In this document: one piece after another, positions 6,152 to 12,013 of the stretch
How positions within the stretch are numbered: the first letter of the stretch is position 1
Layout: each line of letters opens with the position of its first letter
Assembly (NCBI GenBank): GCA_011040545.1
Contig: DQYM01000078.1
Location: 1-12,013 of the forward strand
Source of the DNA: Candidatus Bathyarchaeota archaeon
GTDB lineage: Archaea > Thermoproteota > Bathyarchaeia > EX4484-135
Direction: 5' to 3'
DNA length: 12,013 bases
Program-made: the position numbers and the translations under genes
The notes under the pieces: generated by a model
Seen by the model: the letters and a program-made list of their open reading frames with translations, nothing else
The model's database searches: none
Told to the model about the DNA's origin: nothing

Positions 6152-6760
6152 TTGCGTAGGCACGAGCACTACTACAGCAGGCGTCCTAGGTGCCCCCCAA
6201 GGCTTGGCTTGATAAGGACTAGGCTTAGGGGTCGCTACTTTGAGTTCTACACGGCCTCAGGCGTCTTCTCAAAGCGTAAGATAGACCTTGGCACTAGGCT
6301 CCTCATAGAGGTCATGGAGCTCCCTGAGGAAGGGCTTGCCCTTGACATCGGCTGTGGCTACGGGGCCATAGGCATAGTAGCTGCAGCCATAAGGCCAAGG
6401 CTGAAGGTCATATTGACCGATGTAAACCGAAGGGCCATCTGGCTGGCCAAGAAGAACGTAAGGCACAACCTAGTATGGGAGAACGCAGAGGTAAGGCATG
6501 GCTTCCTCTACGAGGCAGTTGAGGGCCTGATGTTTGATGTAGTGCTCTCCAACCCACCTATATCGGCTGGCATGCATGTAGTAGATGCCCTGATAAGGGG
6601 TGCCCTTGAGCACCTTAAGCCAGGTGGCTCGCTACAGTTGGTCGTTAGATCTAAGCTAGCGAGGAGGCCAAGGGCCTTGATGGAGGGCTACTTCGGCAAC
6701 GTGAGGGTAGTGGCCAAGAGGGGTGGCTATAGGGTATTCTGCTCTACTAGGGAGGCCTAG
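6152..6760 (+). CDS. HYYS-type class I SAM methyltransferase (RsmC-like)
   Basis: A 202-residue class I methyltransferase. HYYS stands at residues 6-9, a marker of an archaeal methyltransferase group. The SAM-binding motif I is LDIGCGYGAIGI (64-75), the acidic motif II is ILTDVN (87-92), and motif IV is SNPPI (133-137), as in enzymes that methylate exocyclic amino groups of bases (RsmC-like, N2-guanine in rRNA). The target is therefore probably rRNA or another RNA, but this is family-level inference. The start is TTG at 6152, four nt after the cbf5 stop; no other in-frame start fits, and GTGAT (6144-6148) just upstream can serve as ribosome site. Its 3' end overlaps convergent korB by 14 bp. 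Translational linkage to cbf5 supports a role in RNA modification. Confidence 0.82.
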   Translation: MRRHEHYYSRRPRCPPRLGLIRTRLRGRYFEFYTASGVFSKRKIDLGTRLLIEVMELPEEGLALDIGCGYGAIGIVAAAIRPRLKVILTDVNRRAIWLAKKNVRHNLVWENAEVRHGFLYEAVEGLMFDVVLSNPPISAGMHVVDALIRGALEHLKPGGSLQLVVRSKLARRPRALMEGYFGNVRVVAKRGGYRVFCSTREA

Positions 6761-7571
6761 CCCGACCATATGCTTCCCTAAGCCTATCTAGTAGGCCTGG
6801 CTCATCTCGGTCGGCAAACGTCCCAACTACTATGCGACCCCTTAGCTCCTCAGCCCCCATGTTGCGTGCCTCCTCAATCGGTACCGAAGCCTCTACGAAC
6901 CACCTCAGGAGGGCCTTAGCGTCCATGCCCATCCTACGCCCGAAGTTCGTAGGGCAGGGGCTCACGACCTCTACGAACCTAAGCCCTCGGCCAGTTAGTG
7001 CCCTCCTGAAGGCATCTGTGAGCTGCCTCCTGTGGGCCGTGGTCCACCTAGCTGAGTAATTTGCACCTGCAGCTGCTACTACGTTGGCCACATCTAGTGG
7101 CCTCTCAAAGCAGCCAAGGGGGGTAGTGGTCGTCTTGGCCCCAAGTGGCGTTGTAGGGGCTACCTGGCCACCCGTCATGCCGTAGACCATGTTGTTGACC
7201 ATTATGACCGTTATATCCGTGTTCCTCCTAGCAGCGTGGATTAGGTGGCCACAGCCTATGCCCGCTATATCACCATCCCCACCGAAGACGACCACCTTCA
7301 GCTCAGGCCTAGCTAGCTTAACGCCTGTTGCAACTGGGATGGCCCTCCCATGTGGTGTGTGAATGCTATCAGCATTGAAGTAAGGTGATGGTATCCAAGC
7401 AGCACAGCCTATGCCACTGCAGAACGCAAATTCAGATAGGTCCTCATGCCCCAGCTCCCAAACAGCCTTGAGGAAGCAATTTATAATGGTGTAGCAGCCA
7501 CATCCTGGGCAAAATGGGAGCTTAAGCCCTGGCCTCAAGTACCGCCTGATGGAAAAGCCTCCCCCGCTCAT
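6747..7571 (-). CDS. korB: 2-oxoacid:ferredoxin oxidoreductase, beta subunit (KorB-like)
   Basis: A 274-residue thiamine-pyrophosphate subunit of a 2-oxoacid:ferredoxin oxidoreductase, which oxidatively decarboxylates a 2-oxoacid to its acyl-CoA and reduces ferredoxin. The TPP/Mg motif is GDGD (98-101) followed by NN (126-127) and YGMTGGQ (130-136). Candidate ligands for the proximal [4Fe-4S] cluster are C21 and C24 (CPGC), C51 or C56 (CSGIGC) and C206 (SPCPTNFG). GGQVAPTTP and the RWTTAHRRQL region resemble 2-oxoglutarate (KorB) types, so 2-oxoglutarate is the likely substrate, though this is not proven. ATG at 7571 overlaps the korA stop by 4 bp (ATGA), so the two are translationally coupled. 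Confidence 0.9.
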   Translation of the reverse strand: MSGGGFSIRRYLRPGLKLPFCPGCGCYTIINCFLKAVWELGHEDLSEFAFCSGIGCAAWIPSPYFNADSIHTPHGRAIPVATGVKLARPELKVVVFGGDGDIAGIGCGHLIHAARRNTDITVIMVNNMVYGMTGGQVAPTTPLGAKTTTTPLGCFERPLDVANVVAAAGANYSARWTTAHRRQLTDAFRRALTGRGLRFVEVVSPCPTNFGRRMGMDAKALLRWFVEASVPIEEARNMGAEELRGRIVVGTFADRDEPGLLDRLREAYGRARPP

Positions 7572-8707
7572 CTCCCTACCACCTCCAGGGCGAATTCAGC
7601 TAGCTCCTCTGGGGTTGGGAGCTCCCCACCTCCAACCCTGCTTAGGCCAATTACCCTGGCCCTCCCAGCTACTGCCCTCCTGACCTCCCTCACAAGCTGG
7701 CCCATGTTCAGCTCTGGCACGATTATGGCCTCAGCCCTCTCAGCTAGCTTAGCTACTACCTCATCTGGGAATGGCCAGATGGCCTTCAGCCTAAGGCTCG
7801 CTACCCTAAGGCCCCTTGAGGCCAGTATATCAATGGCCTCTAAAACGGATCTAGACATGGAGCCAAAGGACACGAAGGCTAAGTCAAGCTTCCCCTCCTG
7901 CTCACCACATAGCTCCCAATCCCATACCTCCCTTGCCGATGAGTATACCTTGGCCCAGAGGCGCTTTATCAACCGCCTATGCACTATTGGGTCCCTCGTG
8001 AAGCGTATGCCCCTCTCATCGTGAGTTGAGCCAGTTACAGGGACGTTAAAGCCATCCCCAAGCCTCGGCATCGGTGGGACTAGCTCTGGCCCGAAGAACT
8101 CCTGCCTGCCCCTCTCTGGCCTAGCCCGCTCAGGGATGCGTATTTCATCAGGCACGATGACGTTCTCACGCATGTGGGCTATTATCTCATCTGAGAGCAC
8201 TACAACTGGGGTCCTAAGGCGCTCTGAGATATCAAATGCCCTTACTGTTAGGTCAAACATCTCCTGTGGTGAGCTAGGTGCTAGCACGACAGCTGCGTAA
8301 TCGCCGTGTGGCCCCCACCTAGCCTGCATGACATCCCCCTGGGCAGCCCTAGTGGCTTGGCCAGTGGAGGGGCCAACACGCATGACATCTACTATAACGC
8401 AGGGCGTTTCAGTAAAGAACGCATACCCTATGAGTTCCTGCATGAGGCTGAAGCCTGGCCCAGATGTAGCCGTCATGGCCCTTAGGCCTGCCCAGGAGGC
8501 ACCTATAACGGCCCCTAGCGATGCCATTTCATCCTCCATCTGTATGAATATGCCACCGACCTCAGGTAGGCGCTTAGCCATGTGCTCTGATATCTCATTT
8601 GCAGGCGTTATCGGGTATCCTGCGAAGAAACGGCAGCCTGCAGCTATGGCCCCCTCAGCACAAGCTATGTTGCCAGGCCAGAGGTATGCTTCTGGCAAGC
8701 TGGGCAC
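7568..8707 (-). CDS. korA: 2-oxoacid:ferredoxin oxidoreductase, alpha subunit (KorA-like)
   Basis: A 379-residue alpha subunit holding the pyrimidine-binding half of the active site. YPITP is at 31-35, the EDEM segment that supplies the catalytic-site glutamate at 58-61, TSGPGFSLMQE at 81-91, and GPSTGQ plus QGD near 112-125. The C-terminal part (VSFGSMSRSVLEA, LKAIWPFP) is the transketolase C-terminal-like domain. There is no N-terminal gamma domain, unlike the roughly 630-residue gamma-alpha fusions of Sulfolobus-type two-subunit enzymes. This is therefore the separate-subunit design, with gamma and delta (ferredoxin) subunits not in this window. The start is GTG 8707, 25 bp from a TATA-like box, so the mRNA is probably leaderless. 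Confidence 0.9.
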   Translation of the reverse strand: MPSLPEAYLWPGNIACAEGAIAAGCRFFAGYPITPANEISEHMAKRLPEVGGIFIQMEDEMASLGAVIGASWAGLRAMTATSGPGFSLMQELIGYAFFTETPCVIVDVMRVGPSTGQATRAAQGDVMQARWGPHGDYAAVVLAPSSPQEMFDLTVRAFDISERLRTPVVVLSDEIIAHMRENVIVPDEIRIPERARPERGRQEFFGPELVPPMPRLGDGFNVPVTGSTHDERGIRFTRDPIVHRRLIKRLWAKVYSSAREVWDWELCGEQEGKLDLAFVSFGSMSRSVLEAIDILASRGLRVASLRLKAIWPFPDEVVAKLAERAEAIIVPELNMGQLVREVRRAVAGRARVIGLSRVGGGELPTPEELAEFALEVVGR

Positions 8708-8727
8708 CCTAATTGGCCAGTAGCGAG

Positions 8728-8737
8728 CTTATTTAAG
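8728..8737. promoter_or_regulatory. Shared near-palindromic TATA box for korA and the YrdC gene
   Basis: CTTATTTAAG lies in the 53-bp gap between the divergent korA (GTG 8707) and YrdC (ATG 8761). Its centre is 25.5 bp from the first and 28.5 bp from the second, so one box serves both strands at archaeal TATA-to-start spacing. Both mRNAs would then begin at or within a few bases of their start codons. Confidence 0.6.
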
Positions 8738-8760
8738 GCAAGCCCTAAAGCACATGGGGC

Positions 8761-9384
8761 ATGGTTAGGCTAGTTAGGGCAGGTCCCAGGGCCCTAAGCA
8801 TGGCTGCTGAGGTCGTGAGGGCTGGCGGGCTCCTGATATACCCAACGGATACCGTGTACGGCCTAGGCTGCGACCCACTTAACGAGCAAGCCGTCCAAAG
8901 GGTCTTTGAGGTCAAGGGGAGAGCGGGCAAGCCCTTCCCAATCCTAGCCTCTAGCCTTGAGGAAGCCAGGAGGATAGCCATCTTTAACGACCTAGCGCTT
9001 AGGCTAGCAAGCGCCTTCTGGCCAGGCCCCCTCACGCTCGTGCTACCTAAGAAGCCCACCCTACCTAGCGTAGCTACATGTGGCTTACCATCGGTTGGCG
9101 TAAGGGTGCCTGGCCATGCCTTCACGCTAGAGCTAATTGATGCCTGTGGTGGCCTCCTAGTTGGGACGAGCGCAAATAGGACTGGGCACCCACCTCCTAG
9201 GACGGTTGAGGAAGCCCTTAGGGAGCTAGGCCAGCTCGTGGACCTGGCCATAGATGGTGGCCCAGCCCCCCTTGGCCAGCCCTCAACCGTCCTCAGCCTG
9301 GTGGGGCCGAGGCCTGTGGTCGTGAGGGTGGGCTCCCTGCCCTTAGGGCGCCTAGAGGCCTTCCTAGGGCTCAAGCTGAGCTAG
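8761..9384 (+). CDS. L-threonylcarbamoyladenylate synthase, YrdC/TsaC type
   Basis: A 207-residue YrdC-domain enzyme that makes threonylcarbamoyl-AMP from threonine, bicarbonate and ATP, the first step of the universal tRNA t6A37 modification. Signatures are PTDTVYGLG (28-36), KGRAGKPFP (52-60), FWPGPLTLVLPK, VGVRVPGH and TSANRTG (136-142). Many archaeal Sua5 proteins are about 330-350 residues with an added C-terminal Sua5 domain. This one ends after the YrdC domain with the normal STVLSLVGPRPVVVRVGS close, so it is a short TsaC-like form, not a truncation. ATG 8761 is supported by the TATA box 28 bp upstream. Its 3' end overlaps the convergent membrane-protein gene by 14 bp. Confidence 0.92.
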   Translation: MVRLVRAGPRALSMAAEVVRAGGLLIYPTDTVYGLGCDPLNEQAVQRVFEVKGRAGKPFPILASSLEEARRIAIFNDLALRLASAFWPGPLTLVLPKKPTLPSVATCGLPSVGVRVPGHAFTLELIDACGGLLVGTSANRTGHPPPRTVEEALRELGQLVDLAIDGGPAPLGQPSTVLSLVGPRPVVVRVGSLPLGRLEAFLGLKLS

Positions 9385-9877
9385 GCCTAACGAGCCTCCT
9401 GACACGGGCCCTGCCCTCTGCCTCACGCCTGGCCTCCTCTTCCTCCCTTGGCTTCCTCCTGGCCAGAACAATGGCCACTAGGCACATCAGGATGCCGATC
9501 CAGCCCGATGAGCTAATCATGGTCGTGAGGAAGGCCACGAGTGCCCCTAGCCCCCTTAGGGCCTCTGATATGAGGAGGGCTGCGAAGCCTATCACGCCTG
9601 CCCCCGATCCTATGCTCACTAAGGTCCTGCCGAGGCCTAGGTGGCCAGTGTACATGAGGTAGCCACCAGCTATAACGGTAGCACCACCAAGCGATGCTAG
9701 GATGCTGAGGGCCATGAGGGCCAGGTAGGCAGCAAAATCGTATGGTGGTGGCAGCATGCTTGCGAGGAGGGAGAGCAGGAAGCCGTAGAGGCCAAGGCTA
9801 CCGCTCACGCCACTGAGTATCAGCACGAAGCCACCTGCTACGGCTAGGCCAACGGCTAGGTCAAGCCTAGATACCAA
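9371..9877 (-). CDS. Four-helix membrane protein of unknown function
   Basis: About 168 residues that I do not recognise. Hydrophobic segments at about 8-28, 51-73, 84-107 and 111-138 predict four membrane helices, some glycine-rich (GSGAGVIGFAALL). A highly charged tail follows, rich in arginine and glutamate (KPREEEEARREAEGRARVRR, about 142-162), which by the positive-inside rule should be cytosolic. The start is TTG at 9877; the in-frame codon TAG two codons upstream closes off other choices, and no strong ribosome site is seen. The gene converges on the YrdC gene with a 14-bp overlap, and its upstream region faces tRNA-Gly. It could be a small transporter-like or scaffold protein, but nothing in the sequence decides this. 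Confidence 0.72.
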   Translation of the reverse strand: MVSRLDLAVGLAVAGGFVLILSGVSGSLGLYGFLLSLLASMLPPPYDFAAYLALMALSILASLGGATVIAGGYLMYTGHLGLGRTLVSIGSGAGVIGFAALLISEALRGLGALVAFLTTMISSSGWIGILMCLVAIVLARRKPREEEEARREAEGRARVRRLVRPSSA

Positions 9878-9945
9878 GGGCTAACCCCAGCTAGGGGGCT
9901 AGGGGCACCTAATAGGCCTTAGGCCTAGGAGGGCATAACAGAAGG

Positions 9946-9951
9946 TTTTTA
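9946..9951 (+). promoter_or_regulatory. TATA-like box for tRNA-Gly
   Basis: TTTTTA, preceded by the purine-rich BRE-like CAGAAGG, is centred 27.5 bp upstream of the tRNA-Gly 5' end. This is the same spacing as the palindromic box before tRNA-Arg, and it is the only T-rich run in the 98-bp gap between the membrane-protein gene and the tRNA. That gap also contains the palindrome AGGCCTTAGGCCT (near 9914-9926), of unknown meaning. Confidence 0.6.
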
Positions 9952-9975
9952 CCCCTCTAGGGCAGGGGGAGGATG

Positions 9976-10053
9976 GCGGCCGTGGTCTAGCCTGGCCTAG
10001 GACTCGGGCCTCCCGAGCCCGCAACCCGGGTTCAAATCCCGGCGGCCGCACCA
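9976..10053 (+). tRNA. tRNA-Gly (anticodon CCC), CCA encoded
   Basis: A complete cloverleaf runs from 9976 to 10050. The acceptor stem is GCGGCCG/CGGCCGC, the D arm GTCT/GGAC, and the anticodon stem CGGGC/GCCCG with loop CTCCCGA, giving anticodon CCC (decodes GGG). The variable region is CAACC, the T arm CCGGG-TTCAAAT-CCCGG, and the discriminator A (10050), followed by encoded CCA (10051-10053). No intron is present. Its 3' end is antisense to the end of the ASCH open frame (stop at 10032-10034 on minus). Confidence 0.95.
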
Positions 10054-10376
10054 CATCTCAGCCTAGGGCCATTTACGACCTTGAAGTCATATATCCAGAT
10101 TAGCTCATCTGGGTTCCACTGGCCGTATAGGAGCTCCCACTCCCTCTTGAACTCGGGGAGGGAGCTGTACCCATCTGGCCTTACATCCTCATCTGTTAGC
10201 TCACCTAGCTTCTTAGGCCCTTTCTTCCCTACTATACGTATCCAGGCTACTGCCCTCTCGCCTATCCTCCTCTGGACAGCATATGTATGGCCTACCTTGT
10301 AATAGCCTTGCTTCCTTATGGTCCTGGTCTTCTCGCCCCTTAGTATCTTCTTTATCAGGTGCTCCCTGAACAGCAG
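10032..10376 (-). CDS. ASCH-domain protein with no normal start codon
   Basis: The minus strand carries an open frame from 10388 to the stop at 10034-10032 reading ELLFREHLIKKILRGEKTRT, then YKVGHTYAVQRR, AVAWIRIVGKKGPKKLGELT, DGYSSLPEFKREWELLYG and PDELIWIYDFKVV. This is the archaeal ASCH fold (PUA-like, RNA-binding, often suggested to act with RNA). The frame has no ATG, GTG or TTG. The only good in-frame ATG (10409-10407), correctly placed 26 bp from a TATA box, is cut off after six codons by TAG (10391-10389). GGAGG at 10389-10385 lies 8 nt before CTG 10376, which I use provisionally as the start (114 residues). Alternatives are an amber mutation making a pseudogene of 10032-10409, or a sequencing error. 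The last seven codons are antisense to tRNA-Gly, so the natural end may be abnormal too. Confidence 0.7.
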   Translation of the reverse strand: MLFREHLIKKILRGEKTRTIRKQGYYKVGHTYAVQRRIGERAVAWIRIVGKKGPKKLGELTDEDVRPDGYSSLPEFKREWELLYGQWNPDELIWIYDFKVVNGPRLRCGAAAGI

Positions 10377-10430
10377 CTCGCCCCCCTCCTACCTTTGCTG
10401 TTGCTCCATGGGCCTAATTAGCTCTAATGG

Positions 10431-10440
10431 AAATACTTAA
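10431..10440. promoter_or_regulatory. TATA-like box between the ASCH and two-helix membrane genes
   Basis: AAATACTTAA (TTAAGTATTT on minus) is centred at 10435.5. On minus it is 26.5 bp from the ATG at 10409 that opens the ASCH frame, ideal for a leaderless mRNA. On plus it predicts transcription near 10462, 12 nt before the membrane-protein ATG at 10474. It probably serves both directions. Confidence 0.5.
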
Positions 10441-10473
10441 TTGTAGCCCGATATCCGTGGGCAGGGGCTGGGC

Positions 10474-10770
10474 ATGGAGGAGAGGACGAAGGAGCTGATA
10501 AAGGCAGTAGCGAGGTTCCTAGAGGAGCTCGTTGAGGCCCTGACCTTCGTGCTCTTCGCCCTGATATTCTACAGCCTGTGGAGGCACGAGTTCGTGCTCT
10601 TCCTCTGGGCTGCAGAGGCCTTCACGCTCTACATGGCCCTTGCCATATTCTGCGTAGCATGTAGCATCTGGCACCTTGGGAAGTGCCTAGTGAGCGTCTA
10701 CTACACGATAAAGGGCCGTAGGGCTAGGAAGGCACTTGAGGCTGAGGGCGTAGGCGAGGAGATGTTCTAG
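10474..10770 (+). CDS. Small two-helix membrane protein, unknown function
   Basis: A 98-residue protein I do not recognise. After an acidic/basic N-terminal helix (MEERTKELIKAVARFLEEL) come two hydrophobic segments at about 20-38 and 43-66, separated by the short polar turn RHEF, and then a basic stretch KGRRARKALEAEG. This predicts a helical hairpin with both ends in the cytosol. Two cysteines (FCVAC, near 59-62) lie in the second helix. ATG 10474 follows a G-rich leader (GGCAGGGGC) and a TATA-like box. Codon use matches the neighbours (AGG arginine, GCC and CTC/CTA), so it looks native and expressed. It diverges from the ASCH gene. Confidence 0.72.
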   Translation: MEERTKELIKAVARFLEELVEALTFVLFALIFYSLWRHEFVLFLWAAEAFTLYMALAIFCVACSIWHLGKCLVSVYYTIKGRRARKALEAEGVGEEMF

Positions 10771-10853
10771 GGGCCTCGTGGCGACGGCAATCAGCACCCC
10801 TCAGGCAGCTCGTGCCTACTTCATCGGCCCCGCTCCCCTAGCTGTGTTCCCGA

Positions 10854-10864
10854 TTTTAGCTTTT
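10854..10864 (+). terminator. Possible T-rich terminator after the two-helix membrane gene
   Basis: TTTTAGCTTTT, about 84 nt past the stop codon, is the only T-rich tract in the 162-bp gap before the next gene. Archaeal termination commonly uses such tracts without a hairpin. I see no other feature in this gap besides the TATA-like box that follows. Confidence 0.3.
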
Positions 10865-10893
10865 CCACGGCCATTTGTAGGCTAGCCATAAGC

Positions 10894-10901
10894 ACATATA
10901 G
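10894..10901 (+). promoter_or_regulatory. TATA-like box for the gene at 10933
   Basis: ACATATAG is centred about 35 bp before TTG 10933, predicting transcription near 10924. The short leader would contain part of GAGGG (10921-10925), a possible ribosome site 7 nt before the TTG. Confidence 0.45.
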
Positions 10902-10932
10902 CCTCAAGCCCTATGCCTACGAGGGCTGGGGC

Positions 10933-11484
10933 TTGGTGGAGCCAAGGCGTGTCGTAATAGACTTCGGGGAGTTTGAGGTAGAGGTGGTCGTGAGGCCAAA
11001 GGCAAGGCGTGTGGTAGTTGAGAGGGTCGTTGAGCGTAGGGCTGAGGGGCCTAGGCGAACTCGCCTAGCTGTCGTCCTTGACCAGATGCTGAGGATAGGC
11101 TCCTTCATAGAGCCTAGGGTCCCAGAGGGCACCACCATATACGAGGGCGTTGGCGTTGGCCTTGAGAAGGAGCTTAAGGTATCAGATGCCCTCATAAGGG
11201 TACCAGTTAGGGATGATTACGATATATGCGAGCTTGCCCTTAGGCTGGCTGGGGAGCACGATAAGGTCCTTGTCTTCACGGGGGATAAAGCGCTCGTAAA
11301 CGACCTAAAGGTCATGGCCTCGGAGAGGGGGGTTGAGAACGTAGCTGTCCACTACCTACCGCCATCTGAAACAGCCAGTAGGGCACAGCTCATAGAGGAG
11401 ATACTCAAGCGCATAAGGGAGGCAGCTCAATCCCATACTAGCCAGGCTAGCTCTGAGCCTAGGAAGGCGAACAAGCAGAATTGA
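10933..11484 (+). CDS. Unrecognised protein, C-terminal half PIN-like
   Basis: About 183 residues. The N-terminal third is rich in valine, arginine and glutamate (VVIDFGEFEVEVVVRPKARR) and looks like beta strands. The middle contains LAVVLDQMLRIGSFIEP. The C-terminal half, DDYDICELALRLAGEHDKVL followed by VFTGDKALVNDLKVMASERG, resembles the distal half of a PIN ribonuclease fold (helix, hydrophobic strand ending in T-G-D, then L-x-x-x-L-K). I cannot confirm a full set of acidic metal ligands, so nuclease activity is only a suggestion. A glutamine/serine-rich tail overlaps the convergent VTT gene by 58 bp. The start is TTG 10933, with GAGGG 7 nt upstream; GTG 10936 is equally in frame. It stands alone on its strand. 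Confidence 0.7.
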   Translation: MVEPRRVVIDFGEFEVEVVVRPKARRVVVERVVERRAEGPRRTRLAVVLDQMLRIGSFIEPRVPEGTTIYEGVGVGLEKELKVSDALIRVPVRDDYDICELALRLAGEHDKVLVFTGDKALVNDLKVMASERGVENVAVHYLPPSETASRAQLIEEILKRIREAAQSHTSQASSEPRKANKQN

Positions 11485-11993
11485 GCTGCCTTCCCTACGT
11501 AGCTTACCAATGCGAACTTCTTTATGCTAACGTGGAAGGCACCACATATGAGGCTTAGCGTCTCAAGTGGGGTTGCTGGGATGAGGGCAAATGCAGCTAC
11601 AAGGCCAAGGCCCCACTTATCAAGCCAGGAAGAGAGCTTCTCAAACTTCTCCTCCCGCACCCTCTCCCTTACGAACTTAAGCCCAAGGAAGTAGCCAAGG
11701 CCGTAGTTCACCATGAGGCCTATCACGTAGCCTAGTGCTGCTATTAGTGCCAGCGGTAGCAATGGGGCACCTAGGCTAGCGCAGAAGGCAACTATAAGTG
11801 GGCTTGCCATCGGCAGGGCAGTTCCAGCAAGCACCATGACTATGAAGGTGCCTGGTAGGCCGTAATCGGCTACTAGCCTCTCAGCTGGCCCCCTAAGCCC
11901 CTCCCTTATGGCATCCCAGGCACCAGATAGGATGAGGGCAGCAGCTACCACGCTTAAGGCAATGGCTAGGCATACTAGGGGCCAGTTCTCCAC
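11427..11993 (-). CDS. VTT/DedA-family membrane protein
   Basis: About 188 residues with an N-terminal membrane helix (about 6-24), then the VTT (SNARE-associated, DedA/TVP38) domain: YGLPGTFIVMVLAGTALPMA as re-entrant start, helices ALIAALGYVIGLMVNYGLGYFLG, a charged loop (KFVRERVREEKFEKLSSWLDKW), then ALIPATPLETLSLICGAFHV and SIKKFALVSYVGKAAQFCLF. Family members act in membrane lipid scrambling or flipping and envelope homeostasis; the substrate here is unknown. GTG 11993 is chosen because GGAG (12003-12000 on minus) lies 6 nt upstream. The frame is open to the window edge (RLKELV), so a start beyond it is not excluded. Its 3' end overlaps the convergent neighbour by 58 bp. Confidence 0.82.
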   Translation of the reverse strand: MENWPLVCLAIALSVVAAALILSGAWDAIREGLRGPAERLVADYGLPGTFIVMVLAGTALPMASPLIVAFCASLGAPLLPLALIAALGYVIGLMVNYGLGYFLGLKFVRERVREEKFEKLSSWLDKWGLGLVAAFALIPATPLETLSLICGAFHVSIKKFALVSYVGKAAQFCLFAFLGSELAWLVWD

Positions 11994-12013
11994 GACCAGC
12001 TCCTTTAGGCGGG

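Noticed and set aside
7446..8024. Plus-strand frame of about 192 codons opposite korA/korB
   Set aside because: It is antisense to well-supported korAB motifs, and the peptide is low-complexity.
8745..9374. Long minus-strand frame (about 209 codons) opposite the YrdC gene
   Set aside because: The plus strand encodes a full YrdC domain with all signatures; the minus frame is a serine/proline/arginine-rich shadow produced by codon bias.
10785..10830. Possible C/D-box guide RNA on minus (GATGAAG at 10819-10825, CTGA at 10801-10804)
   Set aside because: There is no acceptable C'-D pair at archaeal spacing, and the single C and D' matches are expected by chance.
10855..10890. 22-codon minus ORF starting MASLQMAVEKLKSG
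   Set aside because: It has a sensible-looking peptide, but the nearest TATA-like element is only about 9 bp away, there is no ribosome site, and the length is within chance.
1..12013. CRISPR arrays, insertion sequences, inverted terminal repeats or integrase/att sites at the tRNA genes
   Set aside because: No spaced repeats, transposase or integrase motifs are seen, and neither tRNA 3' end is duplicated nearby in the window.

Overview
The window comes from a hyperthermophilic crenarchaeon (Thermoproteota, most likely the Desulfurococcales/Acidilobales/Sulfolobales side). The reasons are the archaeal gene set (AdkA, L34e, L14e, Cbf5, a DUF106 membrane protein, ferredoxin-dependent 2-oxoacid oxidoreductase), an archaeal bulge-helix-bulge (BHB) intron in cbf5, TATA-box promoters about 25 bp from start codons, and arginine encoded mostly by AGG. 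I cannot name a species.

Layout. Bases 1-319 (minus) hold the 5' part of a SAM hydroxide adenosyltransferase (DUF62) gene. Immediately upstream of it, also on minus, is tRNA-Arg(CCG) at 338-415. argS (465-2438, plus) diverges from that tRNA across 49 bp. A gap at 2439-2707 holds a possible frameshifted small gene on minus. Bases 2708-6760 (plus) form an information-processing cluster: adkA, DUF106/EMC3-like protein, rpl34e, cmk, rpl14e, cbf5 and a HYYS-type methyltransferase. cbf5 is interrupted by a 34-nt BHB intron that splits the catalytic aspartate codon. korB and korA (6747-8707, minus) follow, and korA diverges from a YrdC-type threonylcarbamoyl-AMP synthase (8761-9384, plus). A four-helix membrane protein lies at 9371-9877 (minus), then tRNA-Gly(CCC) at 9976-10053 (plus). 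An ASCH-domain gene at 10032-10388 (minus) has no ordinary start codon and an in-frame amber codon behind its only good ATG. A two-helix membrane protein (10474-10770, plus), an unrecognised protein with a PIN-like C-terminal half (10933-11484, plus) and a VTT/DedA-type membrane protein (11427-11993, minus) complete the window.

How the genes fit together. Most are translation and RNA-modification genes: tRNA-Arg beside arginyl-tRNA synthetase, two ribosomal proteins, a pseudouridine synthase, a probable rRNA methyltransferase, a t6A-pathway enzyme, and two nucleotide kinases. korAB is the metabolic exception.

Expression style. Genes that open a transcript have a TATA-like box close to the start codon and little or no leader. 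Genes inside the cluster have good Shine-Dalgarno sequences, which fix several GTG/TTG starts. Intergenic space is minimal, divergent genes appear to share near-palindromic TATA boxes, and four convergent junctions overlap. I see no CRISPR array, insertion sequence or obvious defence system. The most notable items are the cbf5 intron, the two broken-looking small genes (2470-2608 and 10032-10409), and the compact shared promoters.
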